DNA of 29,623 nucleotides. Origin: Chloroflexota bacterium (lineage in GTDB: Bacteria > Chloroflexota > Limnocylindria > Limnocylindrales > CSP1-4). The translations under genes and the position numbers were made by a program. The notes under the pieces are model-generated. The model did no database searches and was not told where the DNA came from. It saw only the letters and a program-made list of their open reading frames with translations. Of the stretch, positions 1 to 8,433 are shown one piece after another; positions within the stretch are counted from its first letter, which is position 1; each line of letters opens with the position of its first letter. The stretch lies in NCBI GenBank assembly GCA_025935655.1, contig JAICUV010000010.1:1-29623 (forward strand), read 5' to 3'.

Positions 1-570
1 CGTCGCGAGCTCCCATGACTGCGGCTCGTGGCCCACGGTGAGATTGCGGGGCGCCAGCGCCTGGGCGAGCGCGGGGCCGGTCGTGCCAGCGCCGGCCGTC
101 ACGAGGCCGCTGCGCTCGTCGAGGGCCGTGATGCCCGCGAGTCGCGCGCAGCTCACCGTCACCAGGGGATCGGGCGACGGGCGGGCGCTGACGCCGCCCA
201 CGACGCTCGTCCCGCCGCCGTACGGGATGAGCCGCGCGTCGACGTCCCGCGCATGGTCCAGCAGCGCCCGGACGGCCACGCGGTCCACGGGCGTGGCGAC
301 AGCGTCCGGGACGGCGGCCAGGCGCCCGGACCGCAGGTCGAGCAGGTCCGGCAGCGACTGGCCGCGGGCGTGCCTGACGCGCGTCTCCGGGTCGAGGTCG
401 AGGTGGGGCGACGCCCCCAGGCGCGACGGCGGCACCGCGCGGACGACCTCCTCGAGCGTGGCGGCGCGCGTCGGGACGGCCGGCCCCACGACGGCCTCGA
501 GGAACGAGCGGCCGCCCGCGCCGAGGTGCGCGTCGACGCCCTCGAAGCCCCAGCCGTCCCATCGCCGCAT
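1..570 (-). CDS. FAD-linked oxidase, AGPS/VAO type (partial, C-terminus beyond window)
   Basis: The frame is open from an ATG at 570 through the left edge, giving the first 190 residues and no stop. The protein starts MRRWDGWGFEGVDAH. Around residue 115-130 it carries PYGGGTSVVGGV, the FAD-binding PP-loop of the vanillyl-alcohol-oxidase/FAD_binding_4 fold, followed by a second FAD-contact stretch (LVTAGAGTTGPALAQAL). The opening GWG motif and spacing resemble alkyldihydroxyacetonephosphate synthase-like oxidases and D-lactate/glycolate oxidases. The substrate cannot be told because the C-terminal cap domain is missing. It is read after the TPR gene on the same strand, with an 83-bp gap. The family call is firm; AGPS versus another FAD oxidase is open. 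Confidence 0.85.
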   Translation of the reverse strand, partial: MRRWDGWGFEGVDAHLGAGGRSFLEAVVGPAVPTRAATLEEVVRAVPPSRLGASPHLDLDPETRVRHARGQSLPDLLDLRSGRLAAVPDAVATPVDRVAVRALLDHARDVDARLIPYGGGTSVVGGVSARPSPDPLVTVSCARLAGITALDERSGLVTAGAGTTGPALAQALAPRNLTVGHEPQSWELAT

Positions 571-653
571 GGATCCATCGTGCCCCATCCCGCGGGCGTC
601 GACGCGGCCGATCCGCCCCCGCTGCGCGGTCCGTTCGTCGGGCGGCGGGCCCG

Positions 654-1778
654 TCAGTTCGGGCGGTCGCCGGGGGCCGGACGCGGGGCGAGGGTGATCA
701 GCGGGCCGCGAGCCCGATCGACCGCGCGCAGGCCATCCGCGATCGCGCGGCGGATCCGCGGGTCCGTGTCCGGCTGCTCGTCCACGAGCGCGAGGACGCG
801 CCGGTACGCGGCCTCGGCCTCGACGAGGTGCCGCCGGCGTCGCTGGATCCCCGCGAGGTTCACCAGCGTGACGACGAGGCTCGCGGGCGGGGCCCCGTGC
901 GCGTCCTTGAGCGCGAGCGCCCGACCGTAGGCGTCCGCGGCCCCGTCGAGGTCGCCTGCCGCGGCGAGCGTCCCGCCCAGGTTGTTCCAGTGCAGCGCGA
1001 GCTGGGGCCGCCCCTCGTCGCCGGCCGTCTCGAGCCGGGCGACCGCCTCCCGCAGCAGCGCGATGCCGCCGGGCGAGTCCGTCTCCGCGACCGCCAGCCC
1101 CAGCGACGCCAGGTGGTCGAGGATCACGGCCCCGTCCGGGTGCGCGTCGCCGCCCACCGGGGCCAGCCGAGCCAGCGCGTCGCGCGTGTACCGCTCCGCC
1201 TCATCGAGCCGCCCGAGCGCCCGGGCGCAGACCGCGAGCTCCACGTCCGTGGCGGCGCGGTCGACAGGCCGGGGCGCGGGGAGGGCATCGGCAGACGCCC
1301 GCGCGGCGAGCAGGTCCGCGATCGCCTCCTCGTACCGGCCCTCCAGCCGGGCGAGGCTTCCCCGCGCCCCGGCGACGGCATACCCGGCCAGCGCCGCCTC
1401 GACGGAGCCGTCGCCTGGCGTCGTCGCGGCGGCGAGGTCGACGAGCCTCGCCGCGCGGGCCGTGTCCCCGCTACCTGCGACCACCAGCGCCGCGTGCGCG
1501 AGCGCGACCGCCGCGAGCGCCGACGGTGGCCCGACGTGGGCCGCCTGGTCGACGGCCGCCTCCGCGAGCGCGAGCGCCTCGTCGCGCATGCCACCCCGTT
1601 GCGCGAGCAGGGCGAGCTCCGCGCCGGCCGCGGCCCGGACGGCCTCGCCGTGGGCGCCCGCGACCCGCACCGCGTCGCGGAACGCGGTCTCCGCCTCGGT
1701 GTAGCGCCCGAGGCCCGCCTCGCGTCGCCCGAGCTCGAGGAACGCCTCGCCGGGTGCCCGATCGTCCACGGCCGGCAT
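654..1778 (-). CDS. Tetratricopeptide-repeat protein
   Basis: A 374-residue soluble protein starting MPAVDDRAPGEAFLELG. It is built almost entirely of helical TPR-like pairs, such as RYTEAETAFRDAVRVAG, RLDEAERYTRDALARLA, DLDGAADAYGRALALKD and HLVEAEAAYRRVLALVD. There is no signal peptide, membrane segment or catalytic motif. The ATG at 1778 begins two bases after the SCO1664-family stop codon, so the two genes are almost certainly co-translated. A longer open frame continues upstream but overlaps the neighbour and has no repeat character. The role is unknown; such proteins usually act as protein-interaction scaffolds. Its place behind DUF3090 and the kinase-like protein suggests it works with them, which is inference. 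Confidence 0.85.
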   Translation of the reverse strand: MPAVDDRAPGEAFLELGRREAGLGRYTEAETAFRDAVRVAGAHGEAVRAAAGAELALLAQRGGMRDEALALAEAAVDQAAHVGPPSALAAVALAHAALVVAGSGDTARAARLVDLAAATTPGDGSVEAALAGYAVAGARGSLARLEGRYEEAIADLLAARASADALPAPRPVDRAATDVELAVCARALGRLDEAERYTRDALARLAPVGGDAHPDGAVILDHLASLGLAVAETDSPGGIALLREAVARLETAGDEGRPQLALHWNNLGGTLAAAGDLDGAADAYGRALALKDAHGAPPASLVVTLVNLAGIQRRRRHLVEAEAAYRRVLALVDEQPDTDPRIRRAIADGLRAVDRARGPLITLAPRPAPGDRPN

Positions 1779-1780
1779 GC

Positions 1781-2632
1781 TCAGACCGGCGGCCAGGGGA
1801 GGGCGGGCCGGCGCGGATCGGGCTGGGGGAAGACGCCGGCCTCGAGGAGGGCGTCGATCCGGCGGGCCGTCGCGCGGACCTCGATCGGGTCGAGCAGCCC
1901 GCGCAGGGTCGCGCCGAGATCGTCGTCCAGCGCGGCCCGCAGGCCGCGCATCGCCGTGGTCTCCTCGTCCGACAGCGGCTCCCCGCGCCACGCCCAGAGC
2001 ACCGTCCGCAGCTTCGGCACCGGGGAGAAGGTCACGCCGTGGTCGACGCCGTAGATGTGGCCGCCGGGGACAGGCAGCAGGTGCCCGGCCTTGCGATCCG
2101 TGTTGTTGACCGCCGCGTCGAACACCGCGATCCGGCGCAGCCGCTCGTCGCCGTCGACGACCAGGGCGACGGGATCGACGTCCGGGGCGGTGCGGATCCA
2201 CAGCTGGACCATGCCCTCGCCGAACGGCCCGTCGCGGAGCACGGTCGGCGGGACGATGCCCCAGCCGGTGGCCTCGGACGCGTGGAACGCGGCGACCTCG
2301 CGCCGGGCGAGCGTCTCGTCCGGGAAGTCGTCGAGCGGGCGCTCGCCCATGACGGGCTTGTAGATGCACGCCGCAACGAGGTCGGGCTCGGGGTCCGGGC
2401 AGCGCTTCGTCACGAGGCACAGCAGCGCGTTGTTGGACGACGCCCACAGCCTGCCGACGATGCCGAGCTCCCCGTGCGTCAGCAGGTCGAGCGCGGTGTC
2501 CACCGCGAGGACGGGCATCGGCAGGTCGAGCGCGTCGATCGACTCGGACGCCTCGTCCTCGTCCGGGTCCGCGTCGCCCTCCGCGTCCTCGCCCAGGGCG
2601 AGGAGGTCGTCCGGATCGCGGTCGTCGGCCAT
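1781..2632 (-). CDS. SCO1664 family (PI3/4-kinase-like) protein
   Basis: A 283-residue protein starting MADDRDPDDLLALGED. After an acidic N-terminus comes the kinase-like core: CIYKPVMGERPLDDFPD (candidate ATP-binding lysine near residue 98), the catalytic-loop-like AVNNTDRKAGHLL, and the metal-binding-like GVDHGVTF. These match the actinobacterial SCO1664 family, described as phosphatidylinositol-kinase-like, whose substrate is not established. The ATG at 2632 lies eight bases after the DUF3090 stop. An in-frame upstream start at 2722 would overlap DUF3090 heavily, so I rejected it. In Actinobacteria this family and DUF3090 are typically neighbours, often near mshC and a histidine-phosphatase gene. 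Neither of those is seen here. Confidence 0.9.
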   Translation of the reverse strand: MADDRDPDDLLALGEDAEGDADPDEDEASESIDALDLPMPVLAVDTALDLLTHGELGIVGRLWASSNNALLCLVTKRCPDPEPDLVAACIYKPVMGERPLDDFPDETLARREVAAFHASEATGWGIVPPTVLRDGPFGEGMVQLWIRTAPDVDPVALVVDGDERLRRIAVFDAAVNNTDRKAGHLLPVPGGHIYGVDHGVTFSPVPKLRTVLWAWRGEPLSDEETTAMRGLRAALDDDLGATLRGLLDPIEVRATARRIDALLEAGVFPQPDPRRPALPWPPV

Positions 2633-2640
2633 CGGACGGG

Positions 2641-3216
2641 TCAGTTGAGGAGCGGAGCCGTGCCGTTCCGGCGCGGGCAGAGGTGGCCCTGGGGATCCAG
2701 CGGCTGGCCGCACAGCGGGCACGGCGGACGTCCCGCAGAGATCAGCCGGAGCGCCTGCGCCACGAACGTCCGCGCCGCGAGCGCCGTCAGGCGGACGCGG
2801 AGGAAGTCGGGGCCCTCCTCGTCCTCGTCGTCGAACGCCTCCTCCTCGCCTTCGTCCTCGTCCTCGTCCAGCGCGACGAGCTCGCGGGCCTCGACGAGCA
2901 CGAGGTCGTCCTGCGTGTCCCAGCCCATCGACAGCGTGCCGACCCGGAACGCCTCGTTGATCGGCTCGTCGAGGACGGGGATCGCGTTGTCCAGCGGCTG
3001 GTCCGCCTCGGCGCCGGTGATCTCGCGGCGCTCCAGCTCGTCCAGCAGCTCGGAGAGGCGCTGCGCGAGCGCGGCGACCTGGACCTTCTCGAGCGCGACG
3101 GAGGTGATCCGGGTCCCGTCACGGGCCTGGAGGAAGAAGGTGCGGTTGCCCGGTTCGCCGACGGTGCCGGCGACGAAGCGGTCTGGGGTGTCGAAGAGGA
3201 AACGGCGTCGAGTCAT
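2641..3216 (-). CDS. DUF3090 family protein
   Basis: A 191-residue protein that begins with the DUF3090 hallmark: an RRFLFDTPDRFVAGTVG N-terminus followed by the strand RTFFLQARDG. It ends in a short zinc-ribbon-like motif, CPLCGQPLDPQGHLCP. Between them is a strongly acidic run near residues 110-130 that is probably disordered. The biochemical function of DUF3090 is unknown. It is the first gene of a three-gene operon (DUF3090, SCO1664-like, TPR) with gaps of 8 and 2 bp, and conserved pairing with SCO1664 implies a joint role. No Shine-Dalgarno is visible. A TACGCT hexamer lies 9 nt before the ATG and could be a -10 element for a leaderless or near-leaderless mRNA. Confidence 0.93.
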   Translation of the reverse strand: MTRRRFLFDTPDRFVAGTVGEPGNRTFFLQARDGTRITSVALEKVQVAALAQRLSELLDELERREITGAEADQPLDNAIPVLDEPINEAFRVGTLSMGWDTQDDLVLVEARELVALDEDEDEGEEEAFDDEDEEGPDFLRVRLTALAARTFVAQALRLISAGRPPCPLCGQPLDPQGHLCPRRNGTAPLLN

Positions 3217-3274
3217 GGGGGAGAGAGCGTACCGGATGCCGTGGCGGGGCCACGCCGGCGCCCCGGGCGACCGG

Positions 3275-4873
3275 TCAGGCGACGGACACGGCGATCTGGT
3301 GGTAGCCCCTCGCCCCGTCGGGGTCCGGCCGGGTGACCATGTCGGTCTGGACCTCCCCGAGCCCGTCGGTCGCCCGGACGCTCAGCCGATGGTCGCCGGC
3401 CGTCGCCTGCCACGCGAGCTTCCACTGGACCCACGTCTGGGGCCCGATGGGCGTGGCGACGGTCGCCGGCTGCCACTCGCCGTCGTCGACCTGGACCTCG
3501 ACCCGGCTGATCCCGCGGTCGGGCGCCCACGCGACACCGGCGACCGCGACCGGGCCCGCCGCGACACGCGCGTTCCGGGCCGGGACGTCGATCCGGGACT
3601 GGGTGAGGATCGGCGCCTCCTTGGCCCAGCCGCGGGGGACCCAGTAGGCGTCGAACGCCTCGAGCGTCGTGAGCTCGATCTCGCTCAGCCACTTGGTCGC
3701 CGACACGTAGCCGTACAGCCCCGGGACGATGAGCCGGGCGGGGAACCCGTGGGCGGCCGGGAGCGGCTCGTCGTTCATCTTGACGGCGATGAGCGCGTCG
3801 CGCGGCCGCTCCGGCGCGGTCACCCACTCGGTCGGGAAGCCCGCGGCCCAGTCGTCGATCGAGCGCGGGACGATCTGCGTGGCGCCGGGCAGGACGCCGG
3901 CCATGTCGAGGACGTCGGTGAGGCGGACGCCGGTCCACTTGGCGTTGCCCACCAGCTGGCCGCCGACCTCGTTGCTGACGCAGGCGATGGTCACGTACTG
4001 CTCGTGGAGCGGCAGCTCGACGAGCTGCGCGAACGTCAGCGTGACCTCGTTGCGGACCATGCCGTGGACGCGCAGCGTCCAGCCGTTCACGTCCACGCTG
4101 GGCGTGACGAGGGCGGTATCGATCCGGTAGAAGCTCGAGTTGGGGACGACGAGGGGCGTCAGGCCGGCGATGTCGAACGAGCTGTCGGGCGCGGGCGTCG
4201 GCGCGGCGTCGACGGGCTGGGGGATCTCGGCGCCGGCCGTCGCGACCTGCGTCGCCCGACCCTCGACCATCGAGCGGCCGAGCGCGCCGCCCATGACCGC
4301 GAGCGCCCCCAGGCCGCCCGCGCGGAGCAGGAACCCACGCCTCGTGCCGGCGGCGCCCGTGCCCGGGGCCACCCCGCCCGCCGCGTCGACGGCCGGCGCC
4401 GCGGCGAGCAGGACCGACAGCACCTGGATCCCGACGATCGCCTGGAGGGCCGCGGACAGGAGCACCAGCGCGAGCTGCGCCTCGGCGAGCCGGAGGCTGG
4501 CGAGGAACCCGACGCCCACGAGCACCACGATGCCCGCCATGGCGACCGCGGGCCGCGTGCGGGCGACGAGCCCCAGCGCGGCGCCCACGGCGAGGACGAC
4601 GACGGCCACCAGCACGAGGAGCGCCGGCTTGTCGTTGGTGCCGAACAGCCCGACGATGATGTCCTTGGAGCCGGGCGGGGCGAAGTCGATCAGCGCGGCC
4701 CCCATGGCCGCGACCGGCGACGGCGCCCCGGTGACGAACGCGGCGAACAGCTCGCCGACCGCGAGCGCGGACGCGGCGGCCACGATGCCGGCCACGGCGG
4801 CGAGGCTGCTCGGGATGCGGCGGGGCGCCGTGGCGGCGGCGACGGGCGTGGAGGCGGCGGTCGAGGTGCTCAT
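3275..4873 (-). CDS. Membrane-anchored sulfite-oxidase-type molybdopterin oxidoreductase
   Basis: A 532-residue protein. Residues ~20-160 form about four hydrophobic helices. Then comes a Tat-like TRRGFLLRAGG segment (RR at 178-179) with a further hydrophobic stretch, then a Ser/Pro linker. The catalytic sulfite-oxidase-fold domain (~240-420) contains YVTIACVSNEVGG; Cys298 is the expected molybdenum ligand. A C-terminal Mo-co dimerisation-type beta-sandwich (~430-532) includes ISRVEVQVDDGEWQPA. The family transfers electrons from sulfite or oxidised-sulfur substrates; the true substrate here is unknown. The catalytic domain should lie outside the membrane. The gene is 125 bp after an ABC permease and 58 bp before DUF3090 and may be its own unit. 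The buried Tat-like signal behind an N-terminal membrane domain is the typical build of long bacterial members of this family. Confidence 0.92.
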   Translation of the reverse strand: MSTSTAASTPVAAATAPRRIPSSLAAVAGIVAAASALAVGELFAAFVTGAPSPVAAMGAALIDFAPPGSKDIIVGLFGTNDKPALLVLVAVVVLAVGAALGLVARTRPAVAMAGIVVLVGVGFLASLRLAEAQLALVLLSAALQAIVGIQVLSVLLAAAPAVDAAGGVAPGTGAAGTRRGFLLRAGGLGALAVMGGALGRSMVEGRATQVATAGAEIPQPVDAAPTPAPDSSFDIAGLTPLVVPNSSFYRIDTALVTPSVDVNGWTLRVHGMVRNEVTLTFAQLVELPLHEQYVTIACVSNEVGGQLVGNAKWTGVRLTDVLDMAGVLPGATQIVPRSIDDWAAGFPTEWVTAPERPRDALIAVKMNDEPLPAAHGFPARLIVPGLYGYVSATKWLSEIELTTLEAFDAYWVPRGWAKEAPILTQSRIDVPARNARVAAGPVAVAGVAWAPDRGISRVEVQVDDGEWQPATVATPIGPQTWVQWKLAWQATAGDHRLSVRATDGLGEVQTDMVTRPDPDGARGYHQIAVSVA

Positions 4874-4963
4874 CGAACGGTGATTCGCGCCGCGGGGCGC
4901 AACGGATCAGTGCGCGTCATGCGCGCAGTCTGGGCGACCGTCGTGACGCCCGCGTGACGGCCT

Positions 4964-4992
4964 GCCGGCGGACGGCCGAGCCGGCGGACGGC
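4964..4992. repeat. Tandem 13-bp direct repeat
   Basis: GCCGGCGGACGGC occurs twice, at 4964-4976 and 4980-4992, in the gap between the ABC permease stop and the molybdopterin gene start. Each copy contains the palindrome GCCGGC, so the pair could fold as a weak hairpin after the permease gene. No T-run follows, so I do not call a terminator. Confidence 0.5.
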
Positions 4993-4998
4993 TTACCC

Positions 4999-6033
4999 TC
5001 AGGCGCGGACCTCCTGGCGCAGGAACAGGACGTAGGCCAGCGCGAACATCGCGGTGGTCAGCGCCGTGAGCACCACGATCTGCGGCCACACGAGCAGGAT
5101 GCTCTGGTCGAGCGTCAGCAGCGATGTCTGGACCCGCTCCGCGTTCGAGATCGCCTGCCCGATGTTGCCGAAGCCCAGGACCGACGTCGTGGACGGGTTC
5201 ATCACCGCTCGCACGATGTCGTCGTACAGGACCGCGGGCGAGATCCGCAGGAACAGGTTCGCGGACTGGGTGGACGCGTAGGCGTATGGCCCGAGAGTCG
5301 TCGTGGTCGCCGGGAACAGGAAGTTCGCGATGAGCGGGAGCAGGAACTGGCCGAACAGGATCAGCCCGAACCAGCTGCCGAAGCCGACCAGCGCCGCGCT
5401 CGCGGGGCCGCGGATGACGACCGAGAGCAGCAACGCGAAGGCGAGCCAGAACGACGCGTAGAGGACGGTGGCGAGCAGCCACACGAACACCCGGGCGAGC
5501 TCCTCGGGGGAGGGGATGATCCCGAGCCGCACGATGCCCAGCGCCGTGACGAGGATCACGAGCGCGCCGAGCATCAGCGTGATCACCGCGATCCCGGCCA
5601 CGAACTTGCCGTTGATGATGTCGTCGCGGTGGATCGGCTGGGCGAGCAGCCGCGACAGTGTCCCCTGGGCCCGCTCGGAGTTGATCCCGTCGAACCCGAA
5701 GGCGATCCCGACGAGCGGCACCAGCAGCGCCGCGAGCGCGATCATCGGGACCCCGCCCACCTGGTCCGAGCCGCCGATGAACAGCACGAGGAACAGGGCC
5801 GGCTGGCCCGCGACGCGTGGCGCCGCGGCGCTGATGTCCGTGGAGATGAAGTACATCGGCACGATCGCGGCGATGGCCACGACGAGCAGCAGCACGACGA
5901 ACCGGACGCTGCCGAGGTGGTCGGCCAGCTCCTTGCCGGCGATCGTCCGCCAGCCGCCGGACGGCGCCTTCTCGGCACGGCGGGCGGCGCGGCGCGCGTC
6001 GGCGACGCCGGAGGTGTCAGCGGGCGCGGCCAT
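4999..6033 (-). CDS. ABC transporter permease (NosY/ABC-2 type)
   Basis: A 344-residue integral membrane protein. After a charged N-terminus, WRTIAGKELADHLGSVRF leads into the first membrane helix, as in NosY-type ABC-2 permeases. A large external loop follows, then a cluster of five or so helices in the second half. The segment FGFDGINSERAQGTLSRLL is the typical cytoplasmic coupling region of this family. The start codon at 6033 lies inside the end of the ATPase gene (17-nt overlap), so translation is coupled and the two form one transporter. The substrate is unknown. Partnership with a NEW3-domain protein suggests export, or handling of a surface component; that is inference. Confidence 0.92.
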   Translation of the reverse strand: MAAPADTSGVADARRAARRAEKAPSGGWRTIAGKELADHLGSVRFVVLLLVVAIAAIVPMYFISTDISAAAPRVAGQPALFLVLFIGGSDQVGGVPMIALAALLVPLVGIAFGFDGINSERAQGTLSRLLAQPIHRDDIINGKFVAGIAVITLMLGALVILVTALGIVRLGIIPSPEELARVFVWLLATVLYASFWLAFALLLSVVIRGPASAALVGFGSWFGLILFGQFLLPLIANFLFPATTTTLGPYAYASTQSANLFLRISPAVLYDDIVRAVMNPSTTSVLGFGNIGQAISNAERVQTSLLTLDQSILLVWPQIVVLTALTTAMFALAYVLFLRQEVRA

Positions 6034-7240
6034 CGGTGCCCTCCGGGACGAAGCGGCGATAGAGCTCCTGCAGGTCGGCGCCGCGCCGACGCAGGTGGAC
6101 GAGCGGCAGGCCGGCCGCGGCCAGCGCCGTGGCGAGCGGCCCCGCGACGTCGTCCACGGACGTGACCACGCGGTAGCGGTCGTTCTCCGGCGCGGGCTCC
6201 ACGGACCGCACGCCCGGGAGCGCCCGCGCCACCGGGTCGATGGCGGCCGGATCCCCGTCCACGCCGACCTCGAGCTGGATCGTCCGGTCCGTGCCCCGGG
6301 CGAGCTCCTCGAGGGGTCCCGCGGCGACGAGCCGGCCGGCCGAGAAGAACCCGACCCGGTCGCACACGCCCTGGACCTGGCCCAGGATGTGCGACGAGAG
6401 CAGGACCGTCAGGTTGCGTTCCGCGACGAGCCGCTTGAGCAGCGCGAGCAGCTCCTCCACGCCGGCCGGGTCGATCGCGATGGTCGGCTCGTCGAGGATG
6501 AGCACGGACGGGTTCTTCACGAGCGCGTCCGCGATGCCCAGGCGCTGGCGCATGCCGCGCGAGTACGTCTCGGCCTTCTTGTCGGCGGCGTCGGTGAGGC
6601 GGACCTCGGCGAGCAGCTCGTCGACCCGCGCCTCCGCCTGCGTACGGGCGATGCCGTTCAGCTTCGCCGTGTAGCGCAGGTTCTCGCGGCCGGTCATCCC
6701 GCCGTAGAAGCCCACGTTGTCCGGCAGGTAGCCGACCGTGCGCTTGACCGCCAGCGGCTCACGGGTGGGGTCGAGGCCCACGACGCGCACGACGCCCCGG
6801 CTGGGCTCGGTGAGCCCCAGCAGCATCAGCACCGTCGTCGTCTTGCCCGCGCCGTTCGGGCCCAGGAGCCCGAACACCTCGCCGGCGTGGATCGTGAGGT
6901 CGAGGTTGCTGACGGCCGGGAACTCGCCGTACAGCTTGGTCAGCCGCCGCGCGACGATCACGGCGTCCTCGGGCACGTCCGCGAGGAGCTCGCTGACCGT
7001 CACCCGGCGCTTCGTCCGCGGCTTCTCGCGCTGGTCACCGGCCGTCTCGGGTCGCTCGCGGGGGTCGACCTCCCACGGCCGGACGGGTCGCTCGGCGGCC
7101 GGATCGCCCTCGCTGGCGGCCGGATCGTTCGGGGCACGGACGGCGGCGTTCACCGGCCGTGCCTGGGCGCCCGGACGCGGCCGCGTCCGGCGGGTGATGC
7201 CCCGACGCCCGTCGGACGGGGGCGTCCGCTCGTCGGTCAT
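6017..7240 (-). CDS. ABC transporter ATP-binding protein
   Basis: A 407-residue ATPase with all motifs: Walker A GPNGAGKTT (~127-135), signature SRGMRQR, Walker B VLILDEP and the H-loop region SSHILGQVQ. The nucleotide-binding domain begins only near residue 92 (AVIVARRLTKLYG). The first 90 residues are Pro/Arg/Glu-rich and probably disordered. I keep the ATG at 7240 because it sits six bases after the NEW3 gene's stop, as expected for an operon. An internal GTG near residue 80 would give a normal-length ATPase and cannot be ruled out. The C-terminal ~90 residues form the DUF4162-like extension common to NatA/CcmA-type ATPases. It pairs with the overlapping downstream permease. Confidence 0.93.
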   Translation of the reverse strand: MTDERTPPSDGRRGITRRTRPRPGAQARPVNAAVRAPNDPAASEGDPAAERPVRPWEVDPRERPETAGDQREKPRTKRRVTVSELLADVPEDAVIVARRLTKLYGEFPAVSNLDLTIHAGEVFGLLGPNGAGKTTTVLMLLGLTEPSRGVVRVVGLDPTREPLAVKRTVGYLPDNVGFYGGMTGRENLRYTAKLNGIARTQAEARVDELLAEVRLTDAADKKAETYSRGMRQRLGIADALVKNPSVLILDEPTIAIDPAGVEELLALLKRLVAERNLTVLLSSHILGQVQGVCDRVGFFSAGRLVAAGPLEELARGTDRTIQLEVGVDGDPAAIDPVARALPGVRSVEPAPENDRYRVVTSVDDVAGPLATALAAAGLPLVHLRRRGADLQELYRRFVPEGTDGRAR

Positions 7241-7245
7241 GTCGG

Positions 7246-8433
7246 CTACCGGCGCCCGTAGGTCCGGAAGACCCAGTAGAGGCCGGCGAAGACCGCGAGG
7301 ATGAGCGCCACGCCGACGATCCACCACAGCTGTGGCGTCTCGACGCGGACGCGGATCACGACGTCGTCGGAGGCCTCGGCGCCCTTGGCGCTGATGGTGA
7401 TCTCGTAGTCGCCTGCGATCGCGTTCGACGACGGCGTGATCTTCGCCGTCAGCGGGGTCGGGTCGCCGGGGGGCACCGAATCGAGGTTGGCCGGAGCGAA
7501 CTCGACCTTCCAGTCGGTGGGGGCGCTCGCGCTCAGCGCGACCGCGGTGACCGGCGCGGAACCGGTGTTCGCGAGGGCCATCGCGAGGTCGCTCTCGGAG
7601 CCCGCGTTGGCGGTCGTCGACAGCACGTTGTCCGGGGTGCTGAGCGTCAGCGTGTAGGTGCCGGTGATGGTGGCCGCGAGGTCGAGGCTCGCGTCCTTGC
7701 CGCCGCCGCTCGTGGTCAGGGTGACCGGATACGTGCCGGCCTGCGTGTCCGCGGCGGCCTTCGCCGTCACCGTGATCGTGCCCGTGCTCCCGGGCTTGAC
7801 GGTGATGGTCGTCGCCTGCGCCTGGCCCGACGGCTTCGCGTCGACGGTCCAGCCATCGGGCCCCGTGACCGACATGTTGAACGTCGTCTCGGTCGCGGTG
7901 TCGTTCTTGAGCGTCACGTTGAACGTGAAGCTGGTGTCGGTGGTGCCCTTGAGCTCCGGGAAGTCGGAGGTCAGCGTCACGTCGCCGGCCGCGGCGTCGG
8001 CCACGCGCACCGTGAGCGGCAGGGTGTCGGTACCGCCGCCGCCCGTGGCGACGACCCGGAGGCTCGTGGTCCCGGCCGCCGTGCCCTCGGGGATCTCGAC
8101 ATCGAGCGTGACGTCGGGGGGCGTGCCGGGCGTGACGTACGCGCCGTCGATCGTGAGGCCGCCGCCGCGGAACCGGGCGGTCCACCCGGACGGCGCGCCG
8201 TCCACCTTGAGGGCGACGTTGCGGGCGCTCGTGACGGCGATGGCCAGCTTGAAGCTGGCCGTGGACCCCGGCTCCGCGACGACCGCGGGGAAGGGCGTCG
8301 TGACGGAGACGCCGCCCGCGGCCGCGGTCAGCGGGGCGAGCGGCCCCGCGACGGCGGCGATGAGCCCGATGACCAGGGCAACACGGGACGCCACGCGGCT
8401 GAGGCCCGGGTTGCCGGAAGCGCGAACCGACAT
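7246..8433 (-). CDS. Secreted NEW3-domain protein with C-terminal membrane anchor
   Basis: A 395-residue protein. A signal peptide (charged start, then VALVIGLIAAVAGPLAPLTAAAG) precedes roughly three Ig-like NEW3 (alpha-galactosidase-associated) repeats at ~45-130, 145-240 and 255-350. Each ends in strands such as AGTYPVTLTTSGG and AGDYEITISAKG. One C-terminal helix, WWIVGVALILAVFAGLYWVF, is followed by basic residues. This makes an extracytoplasmic beta-sandwich protein anchored at its C-terminus (COG1470 type). The ATG at 8433 has a GGAG motif about 8 nt upstream. It is the first gene of the NEW3-ATPase-permease operon, a recurring arrangement in which the NEW3 protein probably assists the transporter outside the membrane. 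The ligand is unknown. Confidence 0.9.
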   Translation of the reverse strand: MSVRASGNPGLSRVASRVALVIGLIAAVAGPLAPLTAAAGGVSVTTPFPAVVAEPGSTASFKLAIAVTSARNVALKVDGAPSGWTARFRGGGLTIDGAYVTPGTPPDVTLDVEIPEGTAAGTTSLRVVATGGGGTDTLPLTVRVADAAAGDVTLTSDFPELKGTTDTSFTFNVTLKNDTATETTFNMSVTGPDGWTVDAKPSGQAQATTITVKPGSTGTITVTAKAAADTQAGTYPVTLTTSGGGKDASLDLAATITGTYTLTLSTPDNVLSTTANAGSESDLAMALANTGSAPVTAVALSASAPTDWKVEFAPANLDSVPPGDPTPLTAKITPSSNAIAGDYEITISAKGAEASDDVVIRVRVETPQLWWIVGVALILAVFAGLYWVFRTYGRR

